NCBI GenBank assembly: GCA_002689655.1
Contig: NZHC01000083.1
Location: 67,975-131,974, forward strand
Direction of reading: 5' to 3'
Length of the DNA: 64,000 nt
Source of the DNA: Rhodopirellula sp.
Lineage (GTDB): Bacteria; Planctomycetota; Planctomycetia; Pirellulales; Pirellulaceae
The translations under genes were made by a program, and so were the position numbers. Within the stretch, counting starts at the first letter, position 1, and every line of letters begins with the position of its first letter. Shown here piece by piece: positions 1 to 9,884 of the stretch. The notes beneath the pieces were generated by a model. It was given only the letters and a program-made list of their open reading frames with translations, was not told the origin of the DNA and searched no databases.

Positions 1-348
1 GAAGATAATTCAGCTGAGATTACCGTCATTACTGCAGGGGGTGATATTCGTGGAAATGTTGCCAGATGGCTGGGGCAGATCAGAAAAGACGCTGTCGTGG
101 ATGAGGTAGTTGACCAAGCGTTGGAAAACGCAACTGGGGTAACCGTTGCCGGCAAGCCGGGAAAACGGTTTATCCTGCTGGGTGACGAGGATATGGCTCC
201 CAGAATGGCCATCGACGCCACCATTGTACCTCTCGGACCTGAGGGGGCGGCTAGTTTGTTCGTTAAGATGTTCGGCCCTGCCGACACAGTAGAGAATCAG
301 GCTGAGGACATCGCTTTGTTCTTGAAAACTCTGAAATTGAATTTGTAA
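1..348 (+). CDS. C-terminal part of an unrecognised protein (5' end outside the window)
   Basis: The frame is open from base 1 and ends with TAA at 346-348, leaving 115 residues. I do not recognise the family. The visible part is soluble, with an alternating hydrophobic pattern (for example ITVITAGGDIRGNVARWLGQ) and no membrane segment. The stop lies 33 bases before the cytochrome c maturation gene, so the two are probably co-transcribed. A role with that neighbour is possible but is inference only. The in-frame ATG at 97 is internal, because coding character continues upstream of it. Confidence 0.7.
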   Translation, partial: EDNSAEITVITAGGDIRGNVARWLGQIRKDAVVDEVVDQALENATGVTVAGKPGKRFILLGDEDMAPRMAIDATIVPLGPEGAASLFVKMFGPADTVENQAEDIALFLKTLKLNL

Positions 349-381
349 ATAATTCGCCCGCACTCGAAACGTGATGAAACC

Positions 382-3300
382 ATGTCGACGATTGTAGATT
401 CCGCACGCGGCCCAAAAGAAAAGGCAGGCAGTCTTTCTCTGCTTGGTATCTTTTCCGCGATAGGTTCACTGAAATTCACTGTAGTCTTGTTTGCTCTGTC
501 GCTCGTTACCGTTCTGGTTGGCACGCTGGCACAGGATGAGATGAATATGTTCGAGGTGAAGCAACGCTACTTTACCTGTTGGTTCACACAACTTTATTTC
601 GATGATCTCTTACCTCAGGCTTTTTACCCACACGAGGAACCGGTCCGTGGCAGCATTCCTTTTCCCGGTGGGGCACTGATTGGCGCGCTGTTAATGATCA
701 ATTTGATTGCCGCGAAGGTAACCCGATTCAGAGTAAGTGGGAAAGGCTCGCGTCTGTTGTTCGGAGTCGGACTCATTGCTCTCGGTTCACTGTTGGCATT
801 CTTTGTTGTAGCCGCAGGTCACAGCAGCGAAGGTTTACAGGGGACGCCCCCGATCAGCTATGAATCTTTATGGGCCTCTGTGTTGGCAAGTCTGACAGTC
901 GTGATATTTGGTTCGGTTTATATGGGCGCGATGGTATCGCAGAAAACAATAAAGACTTTGGCTTTTTGTTTTTCAGGCTTGCTCGCTGTTTTCGTCACTT
1001 ATGCACTTGTAAGCGATTTCCGGATTGGTGACCCTGGGCTCCGAATTGTCTGGCAATTGGCGAAGGGAATGGGAGCGGGGATCATCCTTCTTGCCGGCTG
1101 TGTGATGGTTTTTGGCAAGCAGGGTGGCAATGTTCTATTGCATTTAGGCGTTGGCCTGCTGATGTTCGGGCAATTTGCTTTTGGCGATCGTCAGTTGGAG
1201 CAGAGGCTTAGTTTGATCGAGGGTGAGTCTTCCAATACTCTCGTTAATCTCGATCTGGTCGAATTGGATTTGATCGCGAAGGGTGAGGAACGCGATGAGG
1301 TTATCGCTATTCCTGGCAGTCGTTTGCGTTCTGCTGCAGAGACAGGTGTGGTGATCAGCGATGAGGCTCTACCGGTAGACGTTCGTGTCGTCGCGTTTTA
1401 TGAAAACTCAAACCTTCGTGAGGTGGAGGGGGAGAATTTCGCTACCGCAGGATTCGGATTGGAGACAGAGGCTGTTCGCTCGAGGAAGTCCGGTGGTACA
1501 GATAGTGAACTGAACTTGGCGTCTGCTTATGTAGATCTTATAGATAAACAGTCTGGCGATTCGCTCGGTGTTCATTTGGTGAGCCAGTTGCTGTCGGATC
1601 GTGTGATGCTGCTTGGGGATGGTAAAAGTCAGGATCGCTACGATTCAGTCACGATAGACGGTACTGCTTACGAAATTGGTTTGAAATTTCATCGTGAAGT
1701 GAAACCCTACTGGGTGCAGCTTGTCGACGTCCGTCGAGTCAATTACAGCGGCACAGATACACCACGCGATTACTCTTCCTTCATTCGTATTGTGGATGAA
1801 GCGACTGGCGAGGACCGTCGTGAGCGAGTCTGGATGAATAATCCGCTGAGGTATCGTGGCGAAACCTTTTATCAGAGTAGCTACACGCCTCTGCCAAGCG
1901 GTAAAGAGAGAACAGGTATTCAAGTTGTCCAGAATTCAGGCTGGCTTATTCCATACTTGGCGTGCAGCATTACAGCACTCGGAATGTTAGCACACTTTTT
2001 TGGAACGCTGACGCGCTTTCTCAAGCGTCGCGAGCGTGAGACGAGGAAATATAAAAAAGAAGCTTCCGAGAGCGATGGCTCAAGTTCAGGTGGCCCCTCC
2101 ATGTGGCCTGTTTTCGCAAGCGTAGCGGGGTTTGCGCTTTTGGCTGGGGGCTTGCTTATTCCCGAGGCTGCCCTCAAGGATGAGATGAGTCCGACAGAAC
2201 GCGTCACCAAATTTGATTTTTACTCTGCTGGAAAAATTGCTGCACAGTTCGGTGGTCGAGTAATGCCGTTGGATGCGTATGCCAGGCAGACCGTCAAAGC
2301 CATCAGCAGCAAGGAATCCATTCCATTGGAAGGAGCACCTATTGAACTCAAGGACCGAGTAGATGGGAGAAAGCTGTCGGCGATGCAGTGGCTGATGGAG
2401 GTTGCCAGTAATAGCAAGGAAATTGAGGAACTCAGAATGTTCCGGATTGATGCTGAGGAAGTTCGCAGTGAATTTGGACTTCCGAGGCGGAAAAGTAAGC
2501 TTTATTCGCTCACGGAAATAAGAGGTCAATGGGGTCGTGTTAGCCGTATGGTTGATGAAGCGATGGCGAAGGATGGGGCTGATCAATCTTTTAAGGAACG
2601 AAAGCTATTGGAACTCGACCGGCGTACTCGACAATACACCGTTGCCGCAGCGGCATTCCAATTTCCAAGCCCTCGAGTGATGAGCGAGGAAGAATTCCAG
2701 AGGTTCCGCCCGGGGCAACCGTCGGATTCAGCTTCTCGAGCGATGTTTGCGATGCGAGAACTTGCTGGGAAGATGGAACAACTGAAGAAAATGCCTGCGG
2801 CAGCAGTCATTCCACCTGATGCTGAGGTCGCCTCAGCGACTGTTGATCAGCCAAAATGGACTGCGTTTTCAGCTGCATTTTTTGATGAGATCGAAAAGCT
2901 TGCTCGAGCTGGTGAAGAGGGCGATGTTGAACGTTCCGAGTCGATTGCCAGTTTTGGGGATATGATTTCAGCGTACGGTGATGAAGACACCGAGTTGTTT
3001 AATCAAGCAGTCGACGAACATGCTTCTGCATTGGCTGCCTATCCGATTGTCGGCTTCTCGCCGGGACTGGTGTCCCTTGAACGCTGGATGCAAGCGTCTT
3101 GGCCTACAGGAGTCGCAATGTTCTTGTATCTGGTCACATTAGTACTCGGCTTGGTTTACTTTGCTGTCAACCTGCCGCGACTGCGTCAAGCGGTCTGGGG
3201 TATGTTGGTAATTGCATTGATTGTGCATACCATTGCGATTACCTGTCGGATTGTCATCACTGGTAGAGCACCAGTGATCAACATCTATTCGTCCGCAGTG

Positions 3301-4008
3301 TTCATCGGTTGGGCGGCTGTGTTGTTTGGCGTGCTGGTTGAAAGGATATTCCGGTACGGTGTTGGTAATCTGCTGGCTTCTGCCGCTGGTGCCCTGACCT
3401 TGTTGGTCGCTTATGGTCTAAATACTGGTGACACCATGCCCGTTTTGCAAGCGGTACTCGATACGCAGTTCTGGCTAGCAACCCATGTGATCACTGTTTC
3501 CCTGGGGTACGTTGCTACGCTAGTTGCCGGGACTCTGGGGGCAGGATATTTACTTGCGGGTTGGATCGGCGTCGAGAAGAAAAAACTGAGAGACGTCTAT
3601 CGTTGCATCTATGGAGCAACTTGCTTTGGAATCCTGTTCAGCTTTGTCGGGACTGTTTTGGGTGGTCTCTGGGCTGATGACAGTTGGGGTCGGTTTTGGG
3701 GTTGGGATCCAAAGGAGAATGGGGCTTTACTAATCGTGATTTGGAATGCACTCATGCTGCATGCTCGTTGGGATGGCATGGTGAGTGGACGAGGATTCGC
3801 CGTCCTTGCGATCGGAGGCAATGTGGTTACTGCGTGGAGTTGGTTTGGTACCAATGAGCTAGGCATCGGAATGCACAGCTATGGCTTTACGTCTGGTGTT
3901 CTGATGTGGTTGTCCATTTACATCCTCATGCAGCTAGCCTTTGTCTGTGCCGATCTGGTCATGCGATCGCTCAAGGTGCGGTTTGGCTCGGATGCCTCGC
4001 CTACCTAG
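382..4008 (+). CDS. ResB-CcsA fusion, system II cytochrome c maturation protein
   Basis: A 1208-residue membrane protein that joins the two halves of the system II (Ccs) haem-handling machine, which carries haem across the membrane and ligates it to CXXCH motifs of apocytochromes c. The N-terminal half resembles ResB/CcsB: membrane segments around residues 28-48, 88-110, 120-145 and 160-185, then a large extracytoplasmic domain and another segment near 535. A charged linker follows (about 600-900). The C-terminal 300 residues are a CcsA/ResC-type multi-span domain with the haem-binding tryptophan-rich motif WGWDPKENG at 1106-1114. ResB and ResC are separate genes in many bacteria, while fused forms occur in several groups. 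The dihaem cytochrome c at 15 kb is a plausible client. Confidence 0.9.
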   Translation: MSTIVDSARGPKEKAGSLSLLGIFSAIGSLKFTVVLFALSLVTVLVGTLAQDEMNMFEVKQRYFTCWFTQLYFDDLLPQAFYPHEEPVRGSIPFPGGALIGALLMINLIAAKVTRFRVSGKGSRLLFGVGLIALGSLLAFFVVAAGHSSEGLQGTPPISYESLWASVLASLTVVIFGSVYMGAMVSQKTIKTLAFCFSGLLAVFVTYALVSDFRIGDPGLRIVWQLAKGMGAGIILLAGCVMVFGKQGGNVLLHLGVGLLMFGQFAFGDRQLEQRLSLIEGESSNTLVNLDLVELDLIAKGEERDEVIAIPGSRLRSAAETGVVISDEALPVDVRVVAFYENSNLREVEGENFATAGFGLETEAVRSRKSGGTDSELNLASAYVDLIDKQSGDSLGVHLVSQLLSDRVMLLGDGKSQDRYDSVTIDGTAYEIGLKFHREVKPYWVQLVDVRRVNYSGTDTPRDYSSFIRIVDEATGEDRRERVWMNNPLRYRGETFYQSSYTPLPSGKERTGIQVVQNSGWLIPYLACSITALGMLAHFFGTLTRFLKRRERETRKYKKEASESDGSSSGGPSMWPVFASVAGFALLAGGLLIPEAALKDEMSPTERVTKFDFYSAGKIAAQFGGRVMPLDAYARQTVKAISSKESIPLEGAPIELKDRVDGRKLSAMQWLMEVASNSKEIEELRMFRIDAEEVRSEFGLPRRKSKLYSLTEIRGQWGRVSRMVDEAMAKDGADQSFKERKLLELDRRTRQYTVAAAAFQFPSPRVMSEEEFQRFRPGQPSDSASRAMFAMRELAGKMEQLKKMPAAAVIPPDAEVASATVDQPKWTAFSAAFFDEIEKLARAGEEGDVERSESIASFGDMISAYGDEDTELFNQAVDEHASALAAYPIVGFSPGLVSLERWMQASWPTGVAMFLYLVTLVLGLVYFAVNLPRLRQAVWGMLVIALIVHTIAITCRIVITGRAPVINIYSSAVFIGWAAVLFGVLVERIFRYGVGNLLASAAGALTLLVAYGLNTGDTMPVLQAVLDTQFWLATHVITVSLGYVATLVAGTLGAGYLLAGWIGVEKKKLRDVYRCIYGATCFGILFSFVGTVLGGLWADDSWGRFWGWDPKENGALLIVIWNALMLHARWDGMVSGRGFAVLAIGGNVVTAWSWFGTNELGIGMHSYGFTSGVLMWLSIYILMQLAFVCADLVMRSLKVRFGSDASPT

Positions 4009-4337
4009 CGAGCGAAACTGGCAAGATGTTTATCTGTCAGAGAAAATAACGAGGGGTCGCAATTGCGTTTCTGCAGTGAAATTGCGTTTTCGGGGCATGG
4101 TGAGTTTTTCAACGCTAGCGTTCCGGATGTTAATGTCGCGTGAGGCACTAATACGATTCAGTGCGGATGTCATCTGCTTACGAGACCGAGGATGCAGCGA
4201 TGGCATGACACTTTATGGTTAACTGAGTTCAAGGCAGGTTGATCTGCTTTTCGTTTTCGCTCAGCGAGCGAGATGAGCTTTCCTACGAGAGTTCTCGGTA
4301 GCAAGGTGCTGTGGACTCGAGGGCCGCCAAGTTAGAT
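4009..4337. other. Intergenic stretch without a gene
   Basis: This 329-base gap lies between the converging ResB-CcsA gene and the minus-strand gene that ends at 4338. It holds only a short overlapping reading frame (3941-4222) with atypical composition. I see no strong terminator with a T-run and no RNA gene. Confidence 0.5.
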
Positions 4338-5675
4338 TCATCGAGGTTGTGAAATGGTGGGGCCGCCACGCCAGTTATCTGCGGATCGAATGCGAGGCTC
4401 ATTTGTGGGCATCGGTCGACTGGGAGGAATCAAAAAATTCATCAACCAGTCAGTCTGATCAGACATTGGAACTGCAACACTGTAGTTGGGTGCTACAACG
4501 TTCAAGACACTCAATGAGTCCAACGTTTGTGGTGTTGAAAAGACAATTGGGAATCCATCGAGGCATAGTGCTGCGTTGGCGGGTAATCCCTCATAACCCA
4601 CTTCGTTACGACAAGTTCCAGTCAGGTTGATCTGAGCGTTATTGACATTGAAACCGACGCCCAGAAGGTCGAAAGGGATATCGCCGTGATGATCGACTAG
4701 GCGATCCTGAAGTCGAATCTCGAACCCGCAATTCTGATTCGCAGCCAGTAGTAGACTACGACCCATCTGGCCATTTTTAGCAACAATGGAGCCTGAAATA
4801 TCGCTTCGTTTAGAGTGCGGATCAATGCGACAGCGATCAAACTCAAAGGTTGCGGTTCCACTAAGACGATGGGAGTTTCGTTCAAATATCCGATCAAGCG
4901 CAACATCGGTGAATCGTGATCCACCAAGATCAATCCACCAGTGGTTTTTTTCTATCTGCCATGTCATGGTGCCAGCGAATTCAGCATTAACACCAAGTTG
5001 TGCCATTTCGGGCAGGAAGTCCGAGATCGCCGAGCAGGGCAGGGCAGTACCTCGCGTATCCAATGACCATCTTGTTGCAGGGTTTTTACCGCTTCGATCA
5101 CGGCGGACCATGATGTTGATAGGGGTGTCATAAATGGAATTGGCAGGAAGGCAGGCTAAGGTCGCTTCTACTGCATCCTTTTGAGGAACGACCCAGGCAT
5201 CCACGTCCTTCAAGGTCACCGCACCTGTGCGACTATGCAGCGTCAAGTCGTTGGCCGACGCTCGTACTGGCATCGCCGTTAAATCGGGGCGGCAAAGGAA
5301 ACGCTGGTGAAGTAATTGCCAGATTCCCTTGAGTTCCGCTGCCTGAATTTCGGGCTGTTGTAAAAGAATGGTTACTTCACCACCTTCCGTGACGTGTTCA
5401 ACCTTGCGGATTCGGGCGATTTCGTGAGTCGTTTCTGGTTCTCTGATCGTGACACCAAGTAAGCACAAACTCGATGGTGTTATCTTTTCAAAATCCTCAA
5501 TTTCGATCGAAAGACCAGTCGTCAGGGAAAACTCAGCCTCCAGATTTTGAAGTGCACGGTGGTGATACCAGGGCGTCCACGTCACTAATATGCACAGACA
5601 GGTAAAGCAAGTGGGAACCGCGCAGCAGAACACGAACAGCAATCTTGCGATCGTTCGTTGAATTCGTTCGTGCAT
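4338..5675 (-). CDS. Membrane-anchored AsmA-like protein of unknown function
   Basis: The frame stays open up to 5771, but I place the start at the ATG at 5675. It is preceded by AGGA seven bases upstream, and the product (445 aa) then begins with a basic stretch and a hydrophobic segment at about residues 12-31 (LLFVFCCAVPTCFTCLCILV). The rest is extracytoplasmic and beta-rich, with phrases such as GLSIEIEDFEKI and GVTIREPET that recall AsmA/YhdP-type repeats (lateral envelope proteins). I do not recognise a precise family. It is convergent with the preceding gene and has no operon partner. Confidence 0.7.
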   Translation of the reverse strand: MHERIQRTIARLLFVFCCAVPTCFTCLCILVTWTPWYHHRALQNLEAEFSLTTGLSIEIEDFEKITPSSLCLLGVTIREPETTHEIARIRKVEHVTEGGEVTILLQQPEIQAAELKGIWQLLHQRFLCRPDLTAMPVRASANDLTLHSRTGAVTLKDVDAWVVPQKDAVEATLACLPANSIYDTPINIMVRRDRSGKNPATRWSLDTRGTALPCSAISDFLPEMAQLGVNAEFAGTMTWQIEKNHWWIDLGGSRFTDVALDRIFERNSHRLSGTATFEFDRCRIDPHSKRSDISGSIVAKNGQMGRSLLLAANQNCGFEIRLQDRLVDHHGDIPFDLLGVGFNVNNAQINLTGTCRNEVGYEGLPANAALCLDGFPIVFSTPQTLDSLSVLNVVAPNYSVAVPMSDQTDWLMNFLIPPSRPMPTNEPRIRSADNWRGGPTISQPR

Positions 5676-6832
5676 GGTTCGTCCTGTTGGCGAATCGCCC
5701 AGTCCGTAACGCCAGAACCTGGACGCGCGGAATGGTAGAAGCCAGAAGGAAGGCAAACGGCTTTCCTGCAAAGCATGTGGATCTTAGGTCCACGGGCGGA
5801 ACCACCGATAGGTCGTTTTGAGTTGCTCATGGGTGGGGGATAGATAGACGAAGCATTGATTTTGGAACGTTTGTGGATTGGCTTGCAGTCGCCAACGATA
5901 TCTTCCAAAACCACAACTTTTAGGTGTTTTCTGAGGTGCTCGTTGGTTTTGCAATCATTTATCCGACCAATCTCGCCACGTTGGTGACCTTGAAGCAAAA
6001 CGGTGCAACCAGCATCAACACCAATCCGAACATGGTTTGCTAGCAACTGTCACTGGTGTTTTGTGGGTTCGGTTGTGGTGCCTGACGACAATTTTGAGCA
6101 GCGAGCGGTCGTCTTTGTGGTTATGTCAGATAGATGCAGTGTCCGGACTTTAGGAGTACCACCCTGTATCCAAGCTCTGATACTAGCAGTGCGGTTGTCG
6201 GAGTAGATTTGTTCCGCTGCCATTCAACCCATTGAGACTCATTTCCATACGCTACTGGTACTGTGTGGATCTACTGGGGACTGGTTTTCCACTGTCGCAG
6301 CCAGCAGCAACTGCTCTTGCTGTCGTTCGGTTCAGGCCTCCGCTGGGTTCACTGCTTCAGTGGGCATGGCAAGCAGCGACACATGATCACGGGGGCGAAG
6401 GTGTCGAATGTATTGTTGTCAGCATCCGGGAAGGGGCATGCGAACACACTTGTGAAACGGACTGGCAATCTGCTTGCAGCGATTTTGTGTTGGAGGTTGT
6501 TGCATGGTTGCCAGTACTGAAATTACTTTGGGATTACGCAAAGCGAAGATTGCTGCCGTAGCGAATATGTCTTCGTGTTTTGGTTGTACTGTTTAGTGCA
6601 TTGTTGTCTAAATGTTCCTGTTACTGCTGTAAGTCAATTGCTTTGTTCTGACGAGCTTTGCCATCAAAGATTTAAGTCTTTGAATCAGTGCGTTCAAATT
6701 GATGTGCCTACGTGGATCTATTTGAGAAAAGGTTGTGCCCGAATGGCACAACCTTGATTGGGATTGCTGTAGAATTTGATTATTGATTTTGTGCGTGAAC
6801 GTCGGTTCAATCCATTGTCCGGAAGTTTGTAA
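5676..6832. other. Long stretch without a convincing gene
   Basis: About 1.16 kb between a minus-strand gene start and the lactonase-like gene. Short frames exist on both strands (for example 5585-6046 minus, 6232-6561 plus), but they overlap each other, are rich in Cys, Trp and His and lack ribosome binding sites. The right part is T- and G-rich. It ends with the perfect inverted repeat listed separately. It could hold an untranslated RNA, a decayed gene or promoter DNA for the two divergent neighbours. Confidence 0.5.
6729..6755. terminator. Perfect 11-bp inverted repeat, terminator-like
   Basis: The arms AAGGTTGTGCC (6729-6739) and GGCACAACCTT (6745-6755) flank a 5-base loop. On the plus strand no T-run follows. 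On the minus strand the hairpin is followed by TTCTC. It lies 78 bases before the next gene. It could end a transcript from the gene-free region to the left, or sit in the 5' leader of the gene to the right. Confidence 0.5.
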
Positions 6833-7948
6833 ATGAATAAGCATTGCGTGCGTGTCCTGCTGGGCAACTTTCTTATCTGGATGTTAGGGATTCATCCAGT
6901 CGTTGCGCAAGACTCATTTCACGTTTACGCCGCAAGTCGGTCGACTCAAGAATTACTCGTAATCAGGGCGGAATTTGGTGATGCGGGTTTCGAACTTGAA
7001 ATGTCTGAGCGGGTATCGCTCGGGTTCGCAGGAGCCACTATCTGCCGGCATCCTAAAAAGGCAGTGCTCTATATTGCACCATCGAAAACTAAGTGGGATG
7101 GTTCGGCGAGCATCACTCGCGGAGCAACAGTTCAATTAGATGAATCAGGTAGTTGTGATAACGTAGATACCGTGGCCCTGAATCATGGGTACGCGTACAT
7201 GAGTGTCGACAGGACAGGGAAGTTTCTGCTGGGGTCAAACTATCACGATGGTCAGCTTGACGTTTATCGATTAGGGCCTGATGGTTTGCTTTTTGAGCAT
7301 GTCGTGACGGTGGATGAAGATCGCCGCAATGCTCACTGTATTTTGACCTCACCCAACAATCGCTTCCTGTACATTCCTTACGTGAAACAGACCAACGCGT
7401 TATTTCAATACACGTTTGACAGTGAGACCGGTCAGGTCTCGGCGATGACTCCCAAGAATGCAGGGCCACCAGAAGGCACCGGACCACGGCACATTGCCTA
7501 CCATCCTTCTTTGCCACTTGTTTACTTCAGCAATGAACAGCATGTGGGTGTGTCGGTCTATGATCAAGCATCGACTGGCCAATTGACGTTCAAGCAACTT
7601 TGTGACGTGATACCCGACAGGGAATCAAAAGTAGGTTTGTCAGCTTCTGATATTGTGATCACACCTCAGGCCAAGTTTCTCTTTTCGGCAATTCGTGGAC
7701 GTCGCCAGAACTTCGACCGAGTGGTGGGGTACCGGGTACAGGATGATGGGACCCTGAGTTTGTTGGGTTTCACTGAGACAGAAGGTGTTCCTTGGGGCAT
7801 GACGCTTTCACCTTGCGGGCGGTACCTATTAGTGAGTTGCTTCGAGGGTGAATCGCTGTTGGCCTATGAAATTGCCTACGATGGAAGTTTGCGGAAAGTA
7901 GGTCGTTTGCAATTGCCAAGGTATATTTCTGATCTTGTAACTTACTGA
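6833..7948 (+). CDS. Secreted lactonase-type seven-bladed beta-propeller protein
   Basis: A 371-residue protein of the 6-phosphogluconolactonase-like beta-propeller family (PF10282 type). A signal peptide is clear: MNKHCVRVLLGNFLIWMLGI, then cleavage near VVAQ-DS. The body shows repeated blade phrases such as FHVYAASRST, HCILTSPNNRFLYIPYV, GPRHIAYHPSLPLVYFSNE and GMTLSPCGRYLLVS. Cytosolic Pgl enzymes of this fold hydrolyse 6-phosphogluconolactone. Secreted planctomycete members are of unknown substrate, so no pathway is assigned. The next gene encodes a secreted esterase on the same strand. Confidence 0.85.
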   Translation: MNKHCVRVLLGNFLIWMLGIHPVVAQDSFHVYAASRSTQELLVIRAEFGDAGFELEMSERVSLGFAGATICRHPKKAVLYIAPSKTKWDGSASITRGATVQLDESGSCDNVDTVALNHGYAYMSVDRTGKFLLGSNYHDGQLDVYRLGPDGLLFEHVVTVDEDRRNAHCILTSPNNRFLYIPYVKQTNALFQYTFDSETGQVSAMTPKNAGPPEGTGPRHIAYHPSLPLVYFSNEQHVGVSVYDQASTGQLTFKQLCDVIPDRESKVGLSASDIVITPQAKFLFSAIRGRRQNFDRVVGYRVQDDGTLSLLGFTETEGVPWGMTLSPCGRYLLVSCFEGESLLAYEIAYDGSLRKVGRLQLPRYISDLVTY

Positions 7949-8063
7949 GCTTTTTGGTGTCGCTTACAGATCGAGATAGGAAGATTTTAGTAGCAGTCGT
8001 AGAGTGAGCGACTGCTACCAAGTTTTGAAGGACTGTTTCATTACTCAGGCAAGGGATCTATCG

Positions 8064-8996
8064 ATGATGCTACGGTTGGCGGCTTTTGGTTGTTTGTTGA
8101 TGTTTGCCGGGGTTGCAGTTGCCAAGCCTGCGTTTGAGATTAGGGAAAAAATAACGTATTCGACGGTGGGCGATCGCGAGCTTTTGCTGGATGCCTTCAT
8201 TCCGAAGGCAGATGGACTACATCCAGCGGTGTTGGTTGTGCATGGTGGAGCGTGGCGAAGCGGAAATCGAAAACAGTTGAGAGCTTATGCGACTACGCTT
8301 GCCGAGCATGGATTTGTTTGTTTTGCGATTGACTACCGACTCGCTCCGGAGCACAAGTTCCCAGCACAAATCGAGGATTGTCGGATGGCGGTCCGATGGA
8401 TTCGAAAGAATGCTTCGCAATACAAAGTGAATCCTGATCGACTTGGCGCAATTGGGTATTCGGCTGGTGGTCATTTGGTGTCGTTGTTGGCGACGACCGG
8501 AGAACCACCGAGCGATGCGAATGGAAACATCGATACACGCATTCAGGTAGCGGCTGCCGGGGGAGCTCCAACAGATTTTCGCTGGTTTCCGGATAACGGA
8601 CGTTGGGCAGAGTTTTGGATGGGTGGGGATTTGACCAGTAAAAGGGAATTGTTTTTGGCTGCATCAACAGCTGCATTTGTTGATGCAGGAGATGCTCCGC
8701 TTTTCTTTTTCAACGGTTCTGCTGACATGCTCGTTCCGGAGGCTTGGACCAAGGCTTGCTATTTTGCATTGAAGTCAGCCGGCGTGAAGACCGAGTTTTA
8801 CAGCATCACAAATGCGGGGCACATGCAGGCGGCGATGGATCCCGGTGCTCTGAAGAAAGCTCACGATTTTCTAGCCTCGGTACTGGTACCCCAACGCAAA
8901 CCTGCAAGATCTGGCGAAATCGACGCTTCGGCCGAACTTGACCCTTCCGCAGACTCGTCAAGCGAGTCTGCCATTTCGGAAGATTTGGATCGTTAG
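8064..8996 (+). CDS. Secreted alpha/beta hydrolase (esterase/lipase-like)
   Basis: The frame is open from 8004, but the ATG at 8064 follows AAGGGA at 8051-8056 and gives a good signal peptide (MMLRLAAFGCLLMFAGVAVA), so I start there (310 aa). Family features are the oxyanion HGG motif (VVHGGAWRSG), the nucleophile elbow GYSAGG with Ser133, an Asp in NGSADMLVP and a His in NAGHMQ. This pattern matches HSL/BD-FAE-type carboxylesterases, which act on acylated sugars or small esters. The last 30 residues are Ser/Glu/Asp-rich and look disordered. The substrate is not known. Confidence 0.88.
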   Translation: MMLRLAAFGCLLMFAGVAVAKPAFEIREKITYSTVGDRELLLDAFIPKADGLHPAVLVVHGGAWRSGNRKQLRAYATTLAEHGFVCFAIDYRLAPEHKFPAQIEDCRMAVRWIRKNASQYKVNPDRLGAIGYSAGGHLVSLLATTGEPPSDANGNIDTRIQVAAAGGAPTDFRWFPDNGRWAEFWMGGDLTSKRELFLAASTAAFVDAGDAPLFFFNGSADMLVPEAWTKACYFALKSAGVKTEFYSITNAGHMQAAMDPGALKKAHDFLASVLVPQRKPARSGEIDASAELDPSADSSSESAISEDLDR

Positions 8997-9448
8997 TCTT
9001 TTGACAGCAATCTCGGAGGATAAACCTGGACACAAATAGCTGCCTCACAGACTGCAGGAGAAAGGTGACTTGCGATGTGAATCGCGCATGGCTTATTTGA
9101 CTACCCTGATCATGGTGGTTTGATTTGGCAGGATTCTGGGATTTCAACGTGATTGGTTTGGTAATTCCAGCTCCTATCGTTGCGACCATCACCACATCAG
9201 CCAAATCTGTCTTCGGGGTGTCTGGTCTCATTTTGTTGATCCCGATGAGGGGTTGGGGTGCAGTGGAGACGAGGATCCTTGTCAATAAATGGGCGAGATT
9301 AGCGGGCTATTGCGGTAAATCGTAGAGCTGAATCCCGCTTTCCGCCTCAAAGGCCTTGAACAAAATGGGGGATCTACCGTACCATGCGGGGCTAAGTGGC
9401 TCTGTACGAAAGCCAGCGCCCACTCCCTCAAACCATCTGAAAGACGCC
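8997..9448. other. Intergenic stretch upstream of rpmE
   Basis: 450 bases with no credible gene. A TTG-started frame at 9125-9325 would encode a hydrophobic 65-residue peptide, but it lacks a ribosome binding site and overlaps a minus-strand frame. The region should carry the rpmE promoter. I could not recognise a Zur box or other operator. Confidence 0.4.
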
Positions 9449-9682
9449 ATGAAAGACGGCATTCATCCAAATTACCAAGAGACAACTGTTACCTGCGGTT
9501 GCGGTAGCAGTTTCAAGACTCGCAGCGTGCGGCCAGAATTGAAGATTGACATTTGTAATGAATGTCACCCGTTCTATACCGGAAAGCTGAAGTACGTTGA
9601 TACTGCTGGGCGTATCGACAAGTTCCAGAAGAAGTTTGCAGCGGGTACCTATGGCAGCCTTGCGTCAAAGGGCAAGAAGTAA
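9449..9682 (+). CDS. rpmE: 50S ribosomal protein L31 (zinc-binding type)
   Basis: The frame opens at 9356, but the protein family starts with MKDGIHPNY, which begins at the ATG at 9449 (77 aa, the usual L31 length). It binds the large ribosomal subunit at the bridge to the small subunit. Cys16 and Cys18 (CGC) with Cys36 and Cys39 ([10 protein letters not shown]) form the zinc-ribbon ligands, so this is the C+ type rather than the zinc-independent paralogue. A strong terminator follows, so the gene appears to be transcribed on its own. Confidence 0.95.
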   Translation: MKDGIHPNYQETTVTCGCGSSFKTRSVRPELKIDICNECHPFYTGKLKYVDTAGRIDKFQKKFAAGTYGSLASKGKK

Positions 9683-9710
9683 ACTACTGCTATTGGCACG
9701 AACCACCATC

Positions 9711-9756
9711 ACAGCCGCGCGGGTATCGCAACAGCGACCGTAGCGGCTGTTTTTTT
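9711..9756 (+). terminator. Rho-independent terminator of rpmE
   Basis: The arms ACAGCCGC (9711-9718) and GCGGCTGT (9743-9750) are followed directly by a run of T to 9756. It starts 28 bases after the rpmE stop. Confidence 0.85.
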
Positions 9757-9884
9757 AGAAGTATTCGAAGTGTGTGGTCAAAATCCATGAGCGATTTCTC
9801 AAGTGAATGGTGGATGGGTCTCGGAGGCCCCGAAATCGAGGCTAATGTGACAACGAGCGCTCTCTATCGCATGAAAAAAACACC

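Noticed and set aside
3941..4222. 93-codon frame overlapping the end of the ResB-CcsA gene
   Set aside because: It starts inside the certain gene in another frame and has unlikely composition.
5585..6046. 153-residue minus-strand frame
   Set aside because: It overlaps the start of the AsmA-like gene in another frame, is rich in Cys and His and has no ribosome binding site or family resemblance.
9125..9325. Hydrophobic TTG-started frame before rpmE
   Set aside because: No ribosome binding site, and a minus-strand frame covers the same bases. The composition could arise from T-rich DNA.
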